A stretch of 64,000 bases of DNA from Sepiola atlantica (lineage: Eukaryota; Mollusca; Cephalopoda; Sepiida; Sepiolidae): NCBI GenBank assembly GCA_963556195.1, contig OY744546.1:69460303-69524302 (forward strand), given 5' to 3'. Below the pieces are notes generated by a model that saw nothing but the letters and a program-made list of their open reading frames with translations, did not search any database and was not told the DNA's origin. The position numbers and the translations under genes are program-made. How positions within the stretch are numbered: position 1 is the first letter of the stretch; the number at the start of each line of letters is the position of its first letter. Positions 33,000 to 43,689 of the stretch are shown piece after piece.

Positions 33000-33189
33000 C
33001 TAAAAACAATTAAAAAATTTTAAAAAAAAAGAAATTTTCAAAAACGTGTCAACATGAAACAAATTTTCGTGCTTATTTTTAGAGACTTTAGTGAAATATT
33101 GGCCGTTCAAAATGAAATAACTGGAAAACTTATGAATATACTTACTTATCAGTGAAAAATATTAGTGCGTACCAAAAATTATGGAAATT

Positions 33190-33481
33190 ATCAGGTAGAA
33201 TCAATCAAGACTCATCAGCATAGAAGTACGACTATTCACCACCGGTCACACGATTCGAAACCCTGGACTACAAGTATTTTTTCAACCTACAGTCCAACGT
33301 CGCTAACCGCTAGGCCAGTTCTGAACAGCTTATAAACAATGATAATTTTAATACATTAACGGCGGCGAAAGCGTACAGGCATTCAAACTTCTATAAGCGA
33401 AGGAACGATGCATAAAGCAAGTGACGCTACGCTGTGTTACTACTACCATTTTACAGTGCTCTACTTTTTAACGAGGAGCTT

Positions 33482-33486
<5 letters not shown>
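33190..33486 (-). mobile_element. tRNA-headed SINE with hammerhead-like end, copy 2
   Basis: On the minus strand it starts GAGCTCCTCGTT-like, passes AGTAGAGCACTGTAAAATGG and CACTTGCTT, then an A box TGGCCTAGCGGTTAG (33317-33303) and a B-box-like GGTTTCGAATC. It ends with ATGCTGATGAGTCTTGAT (CTGATGA at 33218-33212), after which the GAAAC part is missing. The order of parts is the same as the copy at 10405-10700; (TA)n bounds the 5' side. Confidence 0.65.
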
Positions 33487-33489
<3 letters not shown>

Positions 33490-33512
<23 letters not shown>

Positions 33513-33912
33513 CAAATATATATATATATATATATATATTTTTTTTAATACAAAAATTGTTTTTTATACAGAAATAGCAAAATGAAGAAACAATGGCATG
33601 TTGGTTCATTGTTTAGAAATTACTTCTATAAGTCCTTATTTAGTCGCATGCACACAAGACCAAGGTTTCGAGGTTGCGAGATGACATCATGATGAACATG
33701 GCATTGCCTCAGATGATAGTTAGGGAGATGTGCTGGAATATCAAAACAGTCTCTCGGGGCTCGTTCCTATAAATTGCTATCATCAGTCTAATGTCTCGTA
33801 TAAATTGTGAAGTATCGGGATCAAGAACCGCTGATGTTTCGACTGACCAGACGCAATGGGTCACTTAGTGAGCAAGATTTGTCATTTTTTCTGTTTTCGT
33901 CAAACTGAAATC
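33490..33912 (-). other. Region 3' of the interrupted LINE
   Basis: A (TA)n tract is followed by about 370 bp of unrecognised sequence. Because the LTR element inserted within the LINE (target duplication at 33913 and 40217), the segment just below 33912 is the continuation of that LINE on the minus strand. Confidence 0.5.
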
Positions 33913-33916
33913 CTAC
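33913..33916. repeat. Target-site duplication (CTAC), left
   Basis: CTAC immediately precedes the left LTR and is repeated at 40217-40220 directly after the right LTR. A 4-bp duplication is typical of Ty3/gypsy-class integrases. Confidence 0.85.
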
Positions 33917-34469
33917 TATAACCCGGACCCCAAATGTGATGATGAACCGATCCGGTGCAGTGCAGGAATCCTTCCTGACTGTGAACACCTTTTCCTTGGC
34001 TCGTGATGTCGTCTGTGGTGGCGTTGAATCTCCTCCGGGTCTGCTGAATGACGACCTCGTGATTCTGTGAAGGCAAGATTACTTAGCAGGACAATTCACG
34101 ATGACAGAATAACTCAACAAACGGCTAGGTCTTTTCACAACAATAATTATTTAATAAAAATGAACAAAGTCTATTCTTCGATAATGGCTTTTTTCTAACT
34201 ATCTTATCTTCCTTCTCTCTGTGTGTGTGTGTGTGTGAAACTCCCTTTACGAGTGTTAATCCTTAATTAAGTTGTGACTTGTCTATTGAAAACGGTGGGG
34301 GGGGGGGACACTATTGTTAACACCTCCCAGACAAGAAGCTGTTCGCGCAACATCTCGTCTGGTGATCCCCTAGCCCGACGGAGACGTCCGTTCTCGACCA
34401 ATTCCTAGATCTGACTGACTTGCGATCGCATTTTCGCGTCAAATAACAAAGACGAAAAGCGTATAACCC

Positions 34470-34510
<41 letters not shown>

Positions 34511-34944
34511 GTCGTGTGGTACGCGCGATGCTGACTTACCCTCTTTCTTTCCCCATCCCTTCTTCGGTGTCCCCACCCCCTCTCCCGGAGTGGGGTGGTA
34601 CGCTTCTCGACGGACAATTTGGAATTTATCTCTTAGTCTTTATCTCCCTAGAGACCAATTATTCCCTCTCCCTCTGTCCTGAAGTGTTGACACCTCTGAT
34701 AAGATTTTGCCAAAACTTTTGGCAGCGTGTGCTCAATGTATCCCATTGTTGTACCCTAATTGCCAATGACACCCTACACGCTTTCTCCCGCCAGGCTGGC
34801 GCCGTCCCTCGGCCAAGGCTTGGACAGTCAAAAATATGTACTAGCTCCCAGACTTCCACTTGTCTCTACGTGGGGCCTGATCTCCCCGATGCATTCCAGT
34901 GCACCCCGGGGTGCAGACTCCGTCGCTGAAACCACTGTTTCACA
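33917..34944 (-). repeat. 3' LTR of the LTR retrotransposon
   Basis: It matches 39187-40216 almost base for base. In element orientation it begins TGTGAAACAGTGG and ends GGGTTATA. It contains a CT microsatellite (34472-34505) and a G-run (34295-34308). Just upstream in element sense, 'ataaggattgggcgga' is a plausible polypurine tract, and a second tract-plus-TGTGAAACAG copy occurs near 35050. Confidence 0.93.
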
Positions 34945-36780
34945 TCCGCCCAATCCTTATTTCGTGTCAATTGGTCGAAATTGACACCTCCCAGACCGTC
35001 ACCTTTCTCTACGTGGGGGCAGATACGTCGGATGAAATCACTGTTTCACATCCGTCCACCCTTATTTCGTGTCACTTGGTTGCAATTGACATCTCCCAGA
35101 CCGTTACCCTTCCCCACACACAGAGAGAACAACGGACAATACAATCAAAACAATAATAATCAAAAATTAAGAAAAAACTGTAGCTAAACAATGGAACAAA
35201 AAGTTTTCTTTTTCTGTTCTGTTTTCTTTTGGTCTGTCCTTCTTTTTCTCTTTCCAGTCTATTAAAACATCAGGACTACGTATGTATGTGTGTATGTGCG
35301 TATGCATTTTGTGGTTTCTGTGTTGGGAGGCGGGTAGGTGACAAAATGAATTATGATGCATGCAATTAAAGGTTTGTTAATACAGATTGGAGCTCGCAAC
35401 GCCCCTTACAAATTACGTCACCTTCACCCTCTCCTCGGAATCAATCTCTACTTCTTCACTGGTCATCCACCCGGATTTCCGACACGGGCGGCGATTCCTG
35501 CTCCCGCTCGCGATCTGGGTGAAGTGTGCTCGGGGGTGACCCTCCCTCGCTCATGCACTCGGCCGTCGGTGTGCTCGCGCCGTCCAATTTCTCCCTATGT
35601 CTTTCTCGCGCCCTTTGTCTTTTCTGCAAAAGCTAACCCTATTATTTATGTGCACAATTCTCACTAACATCGACCAAGCCCTATCGTGCCCGTGTCTAGT
35701 TCTACCTTTTAACGTGAATTTTCCCTTCCTGACGGGGTTAATCGAACCCTCAATCTCTCTAAAGCTAATAGCTTGTTACCTTCTGGTTATGCAACGCATT
35801 TTAACACATTATAATACTTTCATAACTGTTCGATGGGGTCGACCGGTAATCGCAAACGATTTGGTAATTCGGCTTTAATCTGCCGAGATGATTATATTCG
35901 GCGACAAGTGTCTTAGCGATTGCATATCCAACTGTGCACCTGTGCACTCACTCGTCAGTATCAACAACTGAAATTCTCTTGGTGCGGACCTGTCTGGTTC
36001 GCATACCGTCACTATCATTGCGTCGGCCACCTCGGCCGGATTCTCTTCGTTCCCTTCTCTGGGAAAAACAATTCTCTCAGACTAACACCTTCTTGGCTCA
36101 CTTCGGCCCGGTGACATTCGATATCGATGCGCCTTCCGTGGCTGCATGCGACAGTAACCCTTTTGGTTCTTCCCTATAACTTCCAATTTCTTCATAATCA
36201 TTCTCTCATCGCTTCCCGACACTGTCCCTAATTGCTCATCGAGTGCCTCTCCCAGCAACGGGGGGCCACTGATTTCTTCCGCTTCGTCTGTATCAACACT
36301 ATCTATCTTAGATAGGATCTCATATCCTTCTCTTCGCTTATCATTACTTCTGTGCCCTTTCGTAAGGCGCACCACAATCTGTCGTATTCACGGTGGTTCG
36401 AACATCTGTCGATTACTTCAACTTTCTTTTGCTTTTACAACTCACTATATATCTGCCTGGTCGTTCGGCAACAGCCCATCCAGCTGCAGGTATATTACTA
36501 CTTGTGATCGATCATTTGGATCTAACCACGACGACCCTCCATCGGTTCCAGTTATGCATCTCTTTCTATCCTTATATGTCCGTTTTATCTCGGGGGGGGG
36601 GGGGGGCATCCAAGACAACTGTCCGCGCCACAGCCACCAGCACCGCACACGCATGGGGGCCCTCCCTGCGCGCGGTGGAGCCAACGAATGCGACACAGCA
36701 CAACCTCGGCCTCTCCCCCAGGTCCTTGACTATCTTTGGCTTGGCTTTCCTGCTATTCTGTGGTGGGGCGTTCTGCTCCC
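34945..36780 (-). other. LTR element interior, 3' half, no pol recognised
   Basis: The interior between the 3' LTR and the tandem array has only short frames. A 97-codon minus-strand frame at 36082-36375 (acidic middle, basic ends) has no family I recognise. A segment of about 95 bp next to the LTR is repeated at 34950-35110 ('cacctcccagaccgt.acc'). Confidence 0.6.
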
Positions 36781-36783
36781 CTC

Positions 36784-37700
36784 TACCGTAACTTCATAGG
36801 TAATTCCTCTACCTTTTTGGCTAACCGATTTTCTCTCAGTCCCTTCTGGAGCTGGGCAGGGGGGTATTTTGCCGCTCTCCTCCCACTCGCTGGACTCGTC
36901 AACCGACCTAGCAGTCGCGTTTAATTCGATCTCTCTCTACGGGGGGGTTCATTGCTTCTTGCGGTTTCTCATAAACCGGCGAACAAAACCCAAGCCCGTC
37001 TTCTTCCCATTCTACCGTAACTTCATAGGTAATTCCTCTACCTTTTTGGCTAACCGATTTTCTCTCAGTCTCTTCTGGAGCTGGGCAGGGGGGTATTTTG
37101 CCGCTCTCCTCCCACTCGCTGGACTGGTCAACCGACCTAGCAGTCGCGTTTAATTCGATCTCTCTCTACGGGGGGGTTCATTGCTTCTTGCGGTTTCTCA
37201 TAAACCGGCGAACAAAACCCAAGCCCGTCTTCTTCCCATTCTACCGTAACTTCATAGGTAATTCCTCTACCTTTTTGGCTAACCGATTTTCTCTCAGTCT
37301 CTTCTGGAGCTGGGCAGGGGGGTATTTTGCCGTTCTCCTCCCACTCGCTGGACTGGTCAACCGACCTAGCAGTCGCGTTTAATTCGATCTCTCTCTACGG
37401 GGGGGTTCATTGCTTCTTGCGGTTTCTCATAAACCGGCGAACAAAACCCAAGCCCGTCTTCTTCCCATTCTACCGTAACTTCATAGGTAATTCCTCTACC
37501 TTTTTGGCTAACCGATTTTCTCTCAGTCTCTTCTGGAGCTGGGTAGGGGGGGGGTATTTTGCCGCTCTCCTCCCACTCGCTGGACTGGTCAACCGACCTA
37601 GCAGTCGCGTTTTATTCGATCTCTCTCTACGGGGGGGTTCATTGCTTCTTGCGGTTTCTCATAAACCGGCGAACAAAACCCAAGCCCGTCTTCTTCCCAT
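36784..37700. repeat. 229-bp tandem array, 4 units, inside the LTR element
   Basis: 'taccgtaacttcataggtaa' begins units at 36784, 37013, 37242 and 37471, a period of exactly 229 bp. Units are nearly identical, differing mainly in G-run length. They lie downstream of gag where pol would normally be. Confidence 0.97.
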
Positions 37701-37831
37701 TTAAATTCGCTATCTTTCACTAAACTTATCATTCTGGTGGCCACCCTACTTTTTATACTCTGTTGGGTGGCCTCTGGGCGCTTCCCTGGTTCTTTACCCT
37801 AGCGTCAGGTGGCACACTAAGGTTCGGAATC

Positions 37832-38482
37832 CTAATTCCTCACCTCCGATCTATGCTGCTGTGCACCACCGACTCTCATGTCCGAACCGACCACACCTAG
37901 TACAGTTCGGTCTAACCGAGCCGCGTGGGCGCCCATAATTTGTGGGACACTCTGCTGCTCTATGCCCCTCACCCCTGCAGGTCCAGCGGACTGATACCTG
38001 TCTGGCCGGTGCGGGCCTATCGTACTCATTTTGAAGGTCCCATGCCTTCCTTCTAGGATCGGAGTCTGCCTCCCAATCCTCTCCGCCCCCTCTCTCCATT
38101 CGGGGCCCCGGGCTCGCCCTGCCCCCACCGTTTTCCTTCTCCCAGGCCTTTCCTCGCCATTGCTTAACCTTAGCCGGGTCAACTCGCGTACGGCCTCAAT
38201 CGCGGTTCGCTCGCTGGCGTATTGCCTCACTGGCTGCTCGCGGAGCTCCGTCCAAGTGATCCCCGGGTTCTTTACATACCTCCCCTCAATGAATCTCGAC
38301 ACTGGGCCCCTCGCTCCCTCTAGAGCGAGCAGCACCATCTCTAAATCTTCTAGTCCATAAATCACCCTCTTCTTCTGAATTACTGCTAACCACTCCATTG
38401 AACCGACGGGATCCCCTTTGTGGGGGGGTATTCGTATCCCTCCTATCGGCCCTTCTATCTTTCTAGTCTCTTCTCTCCCCAT
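37832..38482 (-). pseudogene. Retrotransposon gag (capsid plus zinc knuckles), frameshifted
   Basis: A 216-codon minus-strand frame starts MGREETRK and includes a capsid-like helical stretch (MEWLAVIQKKRVIYGLEDLE). From about 38100 downward the meaningful frame changes: an overlapping frame (38099-37851) carries the nucleocapsid end with one complete CCHC knuckle (CTRCGRFGHESRWC) and one lacking its first cysteine (CRGEGHRAAEC). So an indel separates capsid and nucleocapsid frames. Gag normally packages element RNA; this copy is probably damaged unless frameshifting is used. Confidence 0.75.
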
Positions 38483-38759
38483 ACCTGTTACACTGTTTAC
38501 TAGGTCCCCTTGCGTTCTAGCTTACCACCCCTAACAACAGAACTACCCAAACTGTGTGCAAAGCCTGGACAACAATCGACACACCGACAAAACCGAGCAA
38601 GCGAACAAGAGAAATCAACGAGTCACTTACCCCTCTCCTCTGCTGCTCCTGTGGTCCCTCGTCTCTGGGTTGGTTGCTTGTTATTTTTCGAGTCCGTCTG
38701 GGCCTTTCAATCAATTGACTAAAAGTTCGCGGCCCCAGACCGATCTCAAAGTCTAAAAA

Positions 38760-39186
38760 ACGTTTTTTCTTTCAGTCTATCTCTTTTTCTATCTTTCTCT
38801 TTTTTTTTTTTTAAACACGGGTGTACATGCCCGTTAAACTGTTTCTCTCTTTTCTTTTCCTTCCTCCTTTTTTTATTCTCTTTTTCAACCACGGGTGTAC
38901 ATGCCCGTTAAACTGTTTCTCTCTTTTCTTTTTCTTTTTCTATCTTTCTTTTTTTTTTCAAACACGGGTGTCGATGTCCGTCAAACTTTTCTCTCTGCCG
39001 GTAAAAAAAAATCGTCCGTTGTGCCCGTGGGTTTTTTTAAAATTTGTCTGTCTATTTTTTCTTTTTCCAAGGTGTTTTGCCGGAAAAAAAAATTGTTTTC
39101 TTTGTGGCCGTGGTTGGCTTTGTTCTTTTCTTCTCCCGAGGCTACCAGGCACCTTCAAGTACCCTGATCCTAGGTCGCGGCACCAT
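38760..39186 (-). promoter_or_regulatory. LTR element leader and primer-binding site
   Basis: In element orientation the sequence after the 5' LTR is A then TGGTGCCGCGACCTAGGATC, starting with the TGG that pairs with a tRNA CCA end. The tRNA is not identified. The leader that follows is rich in pyrimidine (plus strand) blocks with three copies of 'acgggtgtacatgcccgttaaact'-like text (38817, 38890, 38963). Confidence 0.6.
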
Positions 39187-39739
39187 TATAACCCGGACCC
39201 CAAATGTGATGATGAACCGATCCGGTGCAGTGCAGGAATCCTTCCTGACTGTGAACACCTTTTCCTTGGCTCGTGATGTCGTCTGTGGTGGCGTTGAATC
39301 TCCTCCGGGTCTGCTGAATGACGACCTCGTGATTCTGTGAAGGCAAGATTACTTAGCAGGACAATTCACGATGACAGAATAACTCAACAAACGGCTAGGT
39401 CTTTTCACAACAATAATTATTTAATAAAAATGAACAAAGTCTATTCTTCGATAATGGCTTTTTTCTAACTATCTTATCTTCCTTCTCTCTGTGTGTGTGT
39501 GTGTGTGAAACTCCCTTTACGAGTGTTAATCCTTAATTAAGTTGTGACTTGTCTATTGAAAACGGTGGGGGGGGGGGACACTATTGTTAACACCTCCCAG
39601 ACAAGAAGCTGTTCGCGCAACATCTCGTCTGGTGATCCCCTAGCCCGACGGAGACGTCCGTTCTCGACCAATTCCTAGATCTGACTGACTTGCGATCGCA
39701 TTTTCGCGTCAAATAACAAAGACGAAAAGCGTATAACCC

Positions 39740-39782
<43 letters not shown>

Positions 39783-40216
39783 GTCGTGTGGTACGCGCGA
39801 TGCTGACTTACCCTCTTTCTTTCCCCATCCCTTCTTCGGTGTCCCCACCCCCTCTCCCGGAGTGGGGTGGTACGCTTCTCGACGGACAATTTGGAATTTA
39901 TCTCTTAGTCTTTATCTCCCTAGAGACCAATTATTCCCTCTCCCTCTGTCCTGAAGTGTTGACACCTCTGATAAGATTTTGCCAAAACTTTTGGCAGCGT
40001 GTGCTCAATGTATCCCATTGTTGTACCCTAATTGCCAATGACACCCTACACGCTTTCTCCCGCCAGGCTGGCGCCGTCCCTCGGCCAAGGCTTGGACAGT
40101 CAAAAATATGTACTAGCTCCCAGACTTCCACTTGTCTCTACGTGGGGCCTGATCTCCCCGATGCATTCCAGTGCACCCCGGGGTGCAGACTCCGTCGCTG
40201 AAACCACTGTTTCACA
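39187..40216 (-). repeat. 5' LTR of the LTR retrotransposon
   Basis: 1030 bp, identical to the other LTR apart from a longer CT run (39742-39779) as far as I compared by eye. The right edge is followed by the CTAC duplication at 40217-40220. Confidence 0.93.
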
Positions 40217-40670
40217 CTACGTCCAATGTCCTGAAAAAATTTAACAGTCTCGGAGCCAAGCACACCCGACGTTTCCACTGAAATTGGTTGGAAGACAAAA
40301 CGGTCAGTGAGCGGGCTGTATTTTCCGCGCTTCATTGTTTCGGCAAGCAGAGCTGCAGGTGAAAAGAAGTCAGAACAAGTGGCGTCCCAGATCAGCGGCT
40401 TTCCGGCTCGGAAAGCAAACACAGTCATCCCGTCAGGCCTGCGACCATCACCCCTGTCCAGGCCAACTGGTTCAAGGACTGATGCAAAACCTGCCGAGTC
40501 GAGACCTCGCTTGACTACGTCGTTAAGGGCAGAGTGACGAGGCAGGCGGCCAGCACTAAATCGACAAGAGAGAGGATGCAGGGCAAACTCGTTAACAACC
40601 TGATTCGTAAACTCTATGCAAAAGTCCGACTCGCTTAGCAACAAGTAGCCATAGCAAATAAATATTTTTT
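40217..40670 (-). pseudogene. Non-LTR retrotransposon C-terminal domain, interrupted by LTR element
   Basis: The minus strand encodes SESDFCIEFTNQVVNEFAL, LHPLSCRFSAGRLPRHS, RPDGMTVFAFRAGKPLIWDA then TCSDFFSPAALLAETMKRGK and FVFQPISVETSGVLGSE, ending FFQDIGR at the insertion point. This is the C-terminal domain following RT in a LINE group common in invertebrates. The RPDG...W-D-x-T-C spacing resembles a PD-(D/E)XK restriction-like endonuclease (inference). The domain is cut by the LTR insertion. Confidence 0.8.
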
Positions 40671-41130
40671 GTAAAACTACTAACTGTTGGTTGGATTAGA
40701 ATCTTGATACAGAAATTATTTCAGCCAATCAAAATAACAGAAAATATATACTTTCATACCTTAAAAAACAAAAAAAATAGACATTGAAATATTAGGAGCT
40801 ACCGAATTAATATTTAAGTCAAGCCTAAGAAATATTCTCAACAGTCAGATCGCGATCTTCCACTATGCGAATCCCTTTCATCTCAATATCAGCAACAAAT
40901 TCAGACTGTCCAGTTACTGCTAATCTTTCCCCCTGCTTAACAAGCCACTTCTCAAACAAAGACGCTTCTTTTCAGAGAGCCCGAGACTGTTTATTATCAG
41001 TTATTGTATATTCAGCTATTTCTCCGAATCCGTTGTCCGTGATCAAAAAAAATTAATTATTTTTGTATGGAACGACTTCCTCATTCTTTTTGATTTGCAT
41101 TTCCTTCTACACATGCATAGATGTAACGTG
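40670..41130. other. Intron, no recognised feature
   Basis: Intron sequence between the LINE fragment and KCTD3 exon 9; nothing was identified. Confidence 0.4.
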
Positions 41131-41138
41131 ATTCTTAC

Positions 41139-41329
41139 CAACTTCTCTACTGGAACCATCCTGATTGACCATCCACAGACGAATGAGATTACCAGATGAA
41201 GCAGCCACCATTTTCTTGGTATTGTCTGCATTAGCATTGACCACTTTGGCATTAATTGCAACACGGTCAACAGGGGTGTCCATATAAGGACTGGTCCAGA
41301 TCAGATGCCAACCAGTGGAGTCTTTCATC
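41139..41329 (-). CDS. KCTD3: KCTD3 exon 9 (WD40 repeat)
   Basis: The 191-nt exon encodes MKDSTGWHLIWTSPYMD, then VDRVAINAKVVNANADNTKK, then a WD-like strand ending LIRLWMVNQDG. It matches the GWQQVFTSPYLD...RVALNAKVV region of KCTD3. The acceptor is gtctcacag and the donor is GTTG|gtaaga. It is followed downstream by a 9.6-kb-scale repeat region, including the LTR element, before the next coding exon at 32999. Confidence 0.96.
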
Positions 41330-41344
41330 CTGTGAGACAACAAA

Positions 41345-41760
41345 AACAAAAGTAAAAAAAAAATACAAAAAAGACATCAAAATTAATATAAAAAATATAA
41401 ATACAAAAAAGACATCAAAATTAATATAAATTTTTTTTTTAAAAATACAAAAAAGACATCAAAATTATTATAAAATTTTTTTTTAAAAAATACAAAAAAG
41501 ACATCAAAATTATTATAAAATTTTTTTTAAAAATACTAAAAAGACATCAAAATTAATATAAATTTAAAAAAAAAATACAAAAAAGACATCAAAATTAATA
41601 TAAAAAAATACCAAAAAAAGACATCAAAATTAATATAAAAAAAAAATACAAAAAAGACATCAAAATTAATATAAAAATTTTTTTAAAAATACAAAAAAGA
41701 CATCAAAATCAATATTAAAAAATAAAATAAAAATACAAAAAAGACATCAAAATTAATATC
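41345..41760. repeat. Tandem repeat with 'aaaaaagacatcaaaattaa', about 10 units
   Basis: Units of 35-55 bp consist of 'tacaaaaaagacatcaaaat' plus A/T runs of variable length. It lies directly upstream (minus) of the exon 9 acceptor, within 20 bp. Confidence 0.9.
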
Positions 41761-41784
41761 TTACTATTTTCATTATTATATACA

Positions 41785-42147
41785 AGACTAGCAGAGCAAC
41801 CCTGTGTTGCCCAGGTTAGAGTGTGGGATAGCATCATATGCAACATCATGGTAGAGAGAGTTCACTTTAACAGCAACCTTGATGCTGTGAGATAGATATC
41901 TTACTCACCGAGCTATTCAGATATATGTTAATACTCTTAAACTAACGCTAATAAATAGATTAATTTCATTGTGTAACATGTTTGAAAATTGTCATTAGCT
42001 TCTTTAAGGGGCAGCCAGAGACGCAAAAATACTTCCATTATGTGCACATGCAAATTGTGCATGTGGGTACAATTATATTGAAAGTACACTTTCTAGTATG
42101 TCTTCGTTTTTAAGGACAGACATGCACAGACAGAGAGGTGTTCTCCT

Positions 42148-42184
<37 letters not shown>

Positions 42185-42555
42185 ATTTGAATCAAAAGGA
42201 AAACAGTTTTCAGTGGAGGGGTTGTGGCCCCAGGAGCCAATTTAATATTATCGAAATTTGCTGAAATTTTGGGAATAGACATCATTTCTGGTCATTTACC
42301 TATGATTTAAATTTCATTTGAATCTAAGGGAAAACAATTTTGAGTGTGTGTGTGTGGGGGGTGGGGGTGGGGGTGGGGGTTATGCCGCCCGGGGACCGCC
42401 AGCGTTGAAGTGATATATTTCTTATATAGCCTATGATCTTCACTGAGAGGTCAGTAGTCCACATGCCAATTTTAAAGCAATTCTGTCCAGCGGTTTGGGT
42501 GAACATAAGACACAAAGATCAGGCGGACACATACACACACAGAGTTACTATTTTA

Positions 42556-42586
<31 letters not shown>

Positions 42587-42590
42587 GATA
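41785..42590 (+). repeat. ACTAGC-headed, (TA)n-tailed dispersed repeat
   Basis: It begins ACTAGCAGAGCAACCCTGTG and ends 'gcggacacatacacacacag' plus 'agttactattttatatttatata'. This head and tail style belongs to a widespread invertebrate repeat type, probably RTE-LINE derived (from memory). Related heads occur at 51761 and, reversed, at 4755. Confidence 0.6.
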
Positions 42591-42735
42591 TTATTTTAAA
42601 AATTAAACAATTTGATTAAATAAATATAATGCTTAGTTATAGGAGTATTAATAGCGTTTACTTTTACATAAATATCATTGGCCGATCCTAACATGTGTTG
42701 GAGAAGCAAGTCGATATCTCCCTAAACAATAGTAG
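42341..42735. repeat. Left arm of a large inverted duplication
   Basis: This segment is repeated in reverse at 44785-45169 with very high identity, including 'ttatgccgcccggggaccgc', 'gatcttcactgagaggtcag' and 'gttggagaagcaagtcgata'. The spacer is about 2.05 kb. The arms include the tail of the ACTAGC repeat and the first bases of a protease-like frame. Confidence 0.9.
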
Positions 42736-42928
42736 ACATGCTAACATGATAGTGGAGGTAATTAAGAAGTTATCTGTCGACATTCTCATAGGGAAAGACG
42801 TCCTATGCAAATACAACAAAGTAACCCTCAAATTTGATGGAACAGAGGACGAACTTATTATCGGAGCAGTCACCAAAAATAATCGTTTTCCATCCATAAA
42901 CGTTTCTCATCCCCCATTATTATTGTAG
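42700..42928 (+). pseudogene. Retropepsin-like fragment (LTR retrotransposon protease)
   Basis: The frame reads VIKKLSVDILIGKDVLCKYN then KVTLKFDGTEDELIIG. The pattern L-x-V-D-I-L-I-G-x-D-x-L...V-x-L matches the C-terminal half of gypsy-type aspartic proteases (family: YDAILGMDFL). The catalytic D-T/S-G end is missing. Its opening codons are duplicated in the inverted copy near 44790-44818. Confidence 0.6.
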
Positions 42929-43164
42929 TGAGACAGAGAATAATAAAAGACCTGAACACCTTTGGTAAAGGTTTTAATTACAAAATAAAACTACAACAAA
43001 TAATAAACAGTGAAGAGGCACTTACATAGTCTTGGGCCTAACGAAAGAAAGTCTGACGGAAGAGTTCATCCAGTAGGAGGGGTTAAGAATATAATTTACA
43101 ACAGTATGTGGCAGTTACATGACTTCCATTCAATTCTATTTCATTGTAAAATTTATTGAATTCA

Positions 43165-43420
43165 ACTAATCATCATATTTGCTTCATGTCTATTTTACAT
43201 GTTGGCATGTGTTGGACGGCTTTCAGAAATTGACTTTCAAACTAACCTATCTCAGCCAGGTCTTTATTTATTATTTTCTCTCAAATCCTTCCTTATCACT
43301 TCCTCCAATGTTTTCCTTCCACTGTCAACTGATCCTTGCTACCTCAACTGTACTACATCTAATAACTGAAACACTTTCATCCATTCTTTCAATGTGAGCA
43401 AACCAATGAAGTCTTCTATT
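43165..43420 (+). repeat. Cephalopod-type dispersed repeat, copy
   Basis: 'catgttggcatgtgttggac', 'attgactttcaaactaacct', 'cagccaggtctttattta' and 'ctacctcaactgta' match the units at 2180-2625 and 45960-46225. Confidence 0.65.
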
Positions 43421-43439
43421 CTCTTTTTCACAGGAATCT

Positions 43440-43685
43440 CTTTTTTAGGAGCGGGGGATGTAGTGTAGTATCTGTTCTGTTGTCATGATGAGGCATTACC
43501 TCCACCTTGAGGGCTAGTGTAGTATGTTTGTTTGGCATAATACCATCCTTCCAGACATTACCTCCTCCTTTTTTGGGTGGGTTGGTGGATAGATAGTGTA
43601 GTATCTGGTCTGTGGTCATGCTACCAACTGCCCAAGGATTACCTTCTCCAGTTTTTGGGGGTGGGGTAGTGATATACAAGCAAAA
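43440..43685. repeat. U2-head-like tandem phrase (GTGTAGTATCTGTTCTG)
   Basis: 'agtgtagtatctg.tctgt.gtcatg' occurs at 43458 and 43595, with 'agtgtagtatgtttgtttgg' at 43515. Each is followed by different 'attacctcc' text. The phrase equals U2 snRNA nucleotides around the branch-site recognition loop, as in the U2-SINE heads. Confidence 0.5.
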
Positions 43686-43689
43686 ATAG

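Larger units (their letters stand above)
33917..40216 (-). mobile_element. Complete LTR retrotransposon with gag but no visible pol
   Basis: Two LTRs of 1028 and 1030 bp flank a 4.24-kb interior, all bounded by a CTAC duplication. The element is oriented on the minus strand: gag lies near the right LTR, a primer-binding site starts one base inside it, and a purine-rich tract borders the left LTR. No protease, reverse transcriptase, RNase H or integrase motif was found in the interior, so it looks non-autonomous, comparable to gag-bearing TR-GAG/LARD-type elements. The LTRs differ mainly by one CT unit, implying recent insertion. Confidence 0.88.

Noticed and set aside
36082..36375. 97-codon minus-strand frame as a second LTR-element gene
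   Set aside because: No recognisable domain, no similar frame nearby; left as unannotated interior.
33917..40216. Two independent repeats rather than one LTR element
   Set aside because: The CTAC duplication at the outer edges, the PBS next to one repeat and the gag frame between them support a single insertion.
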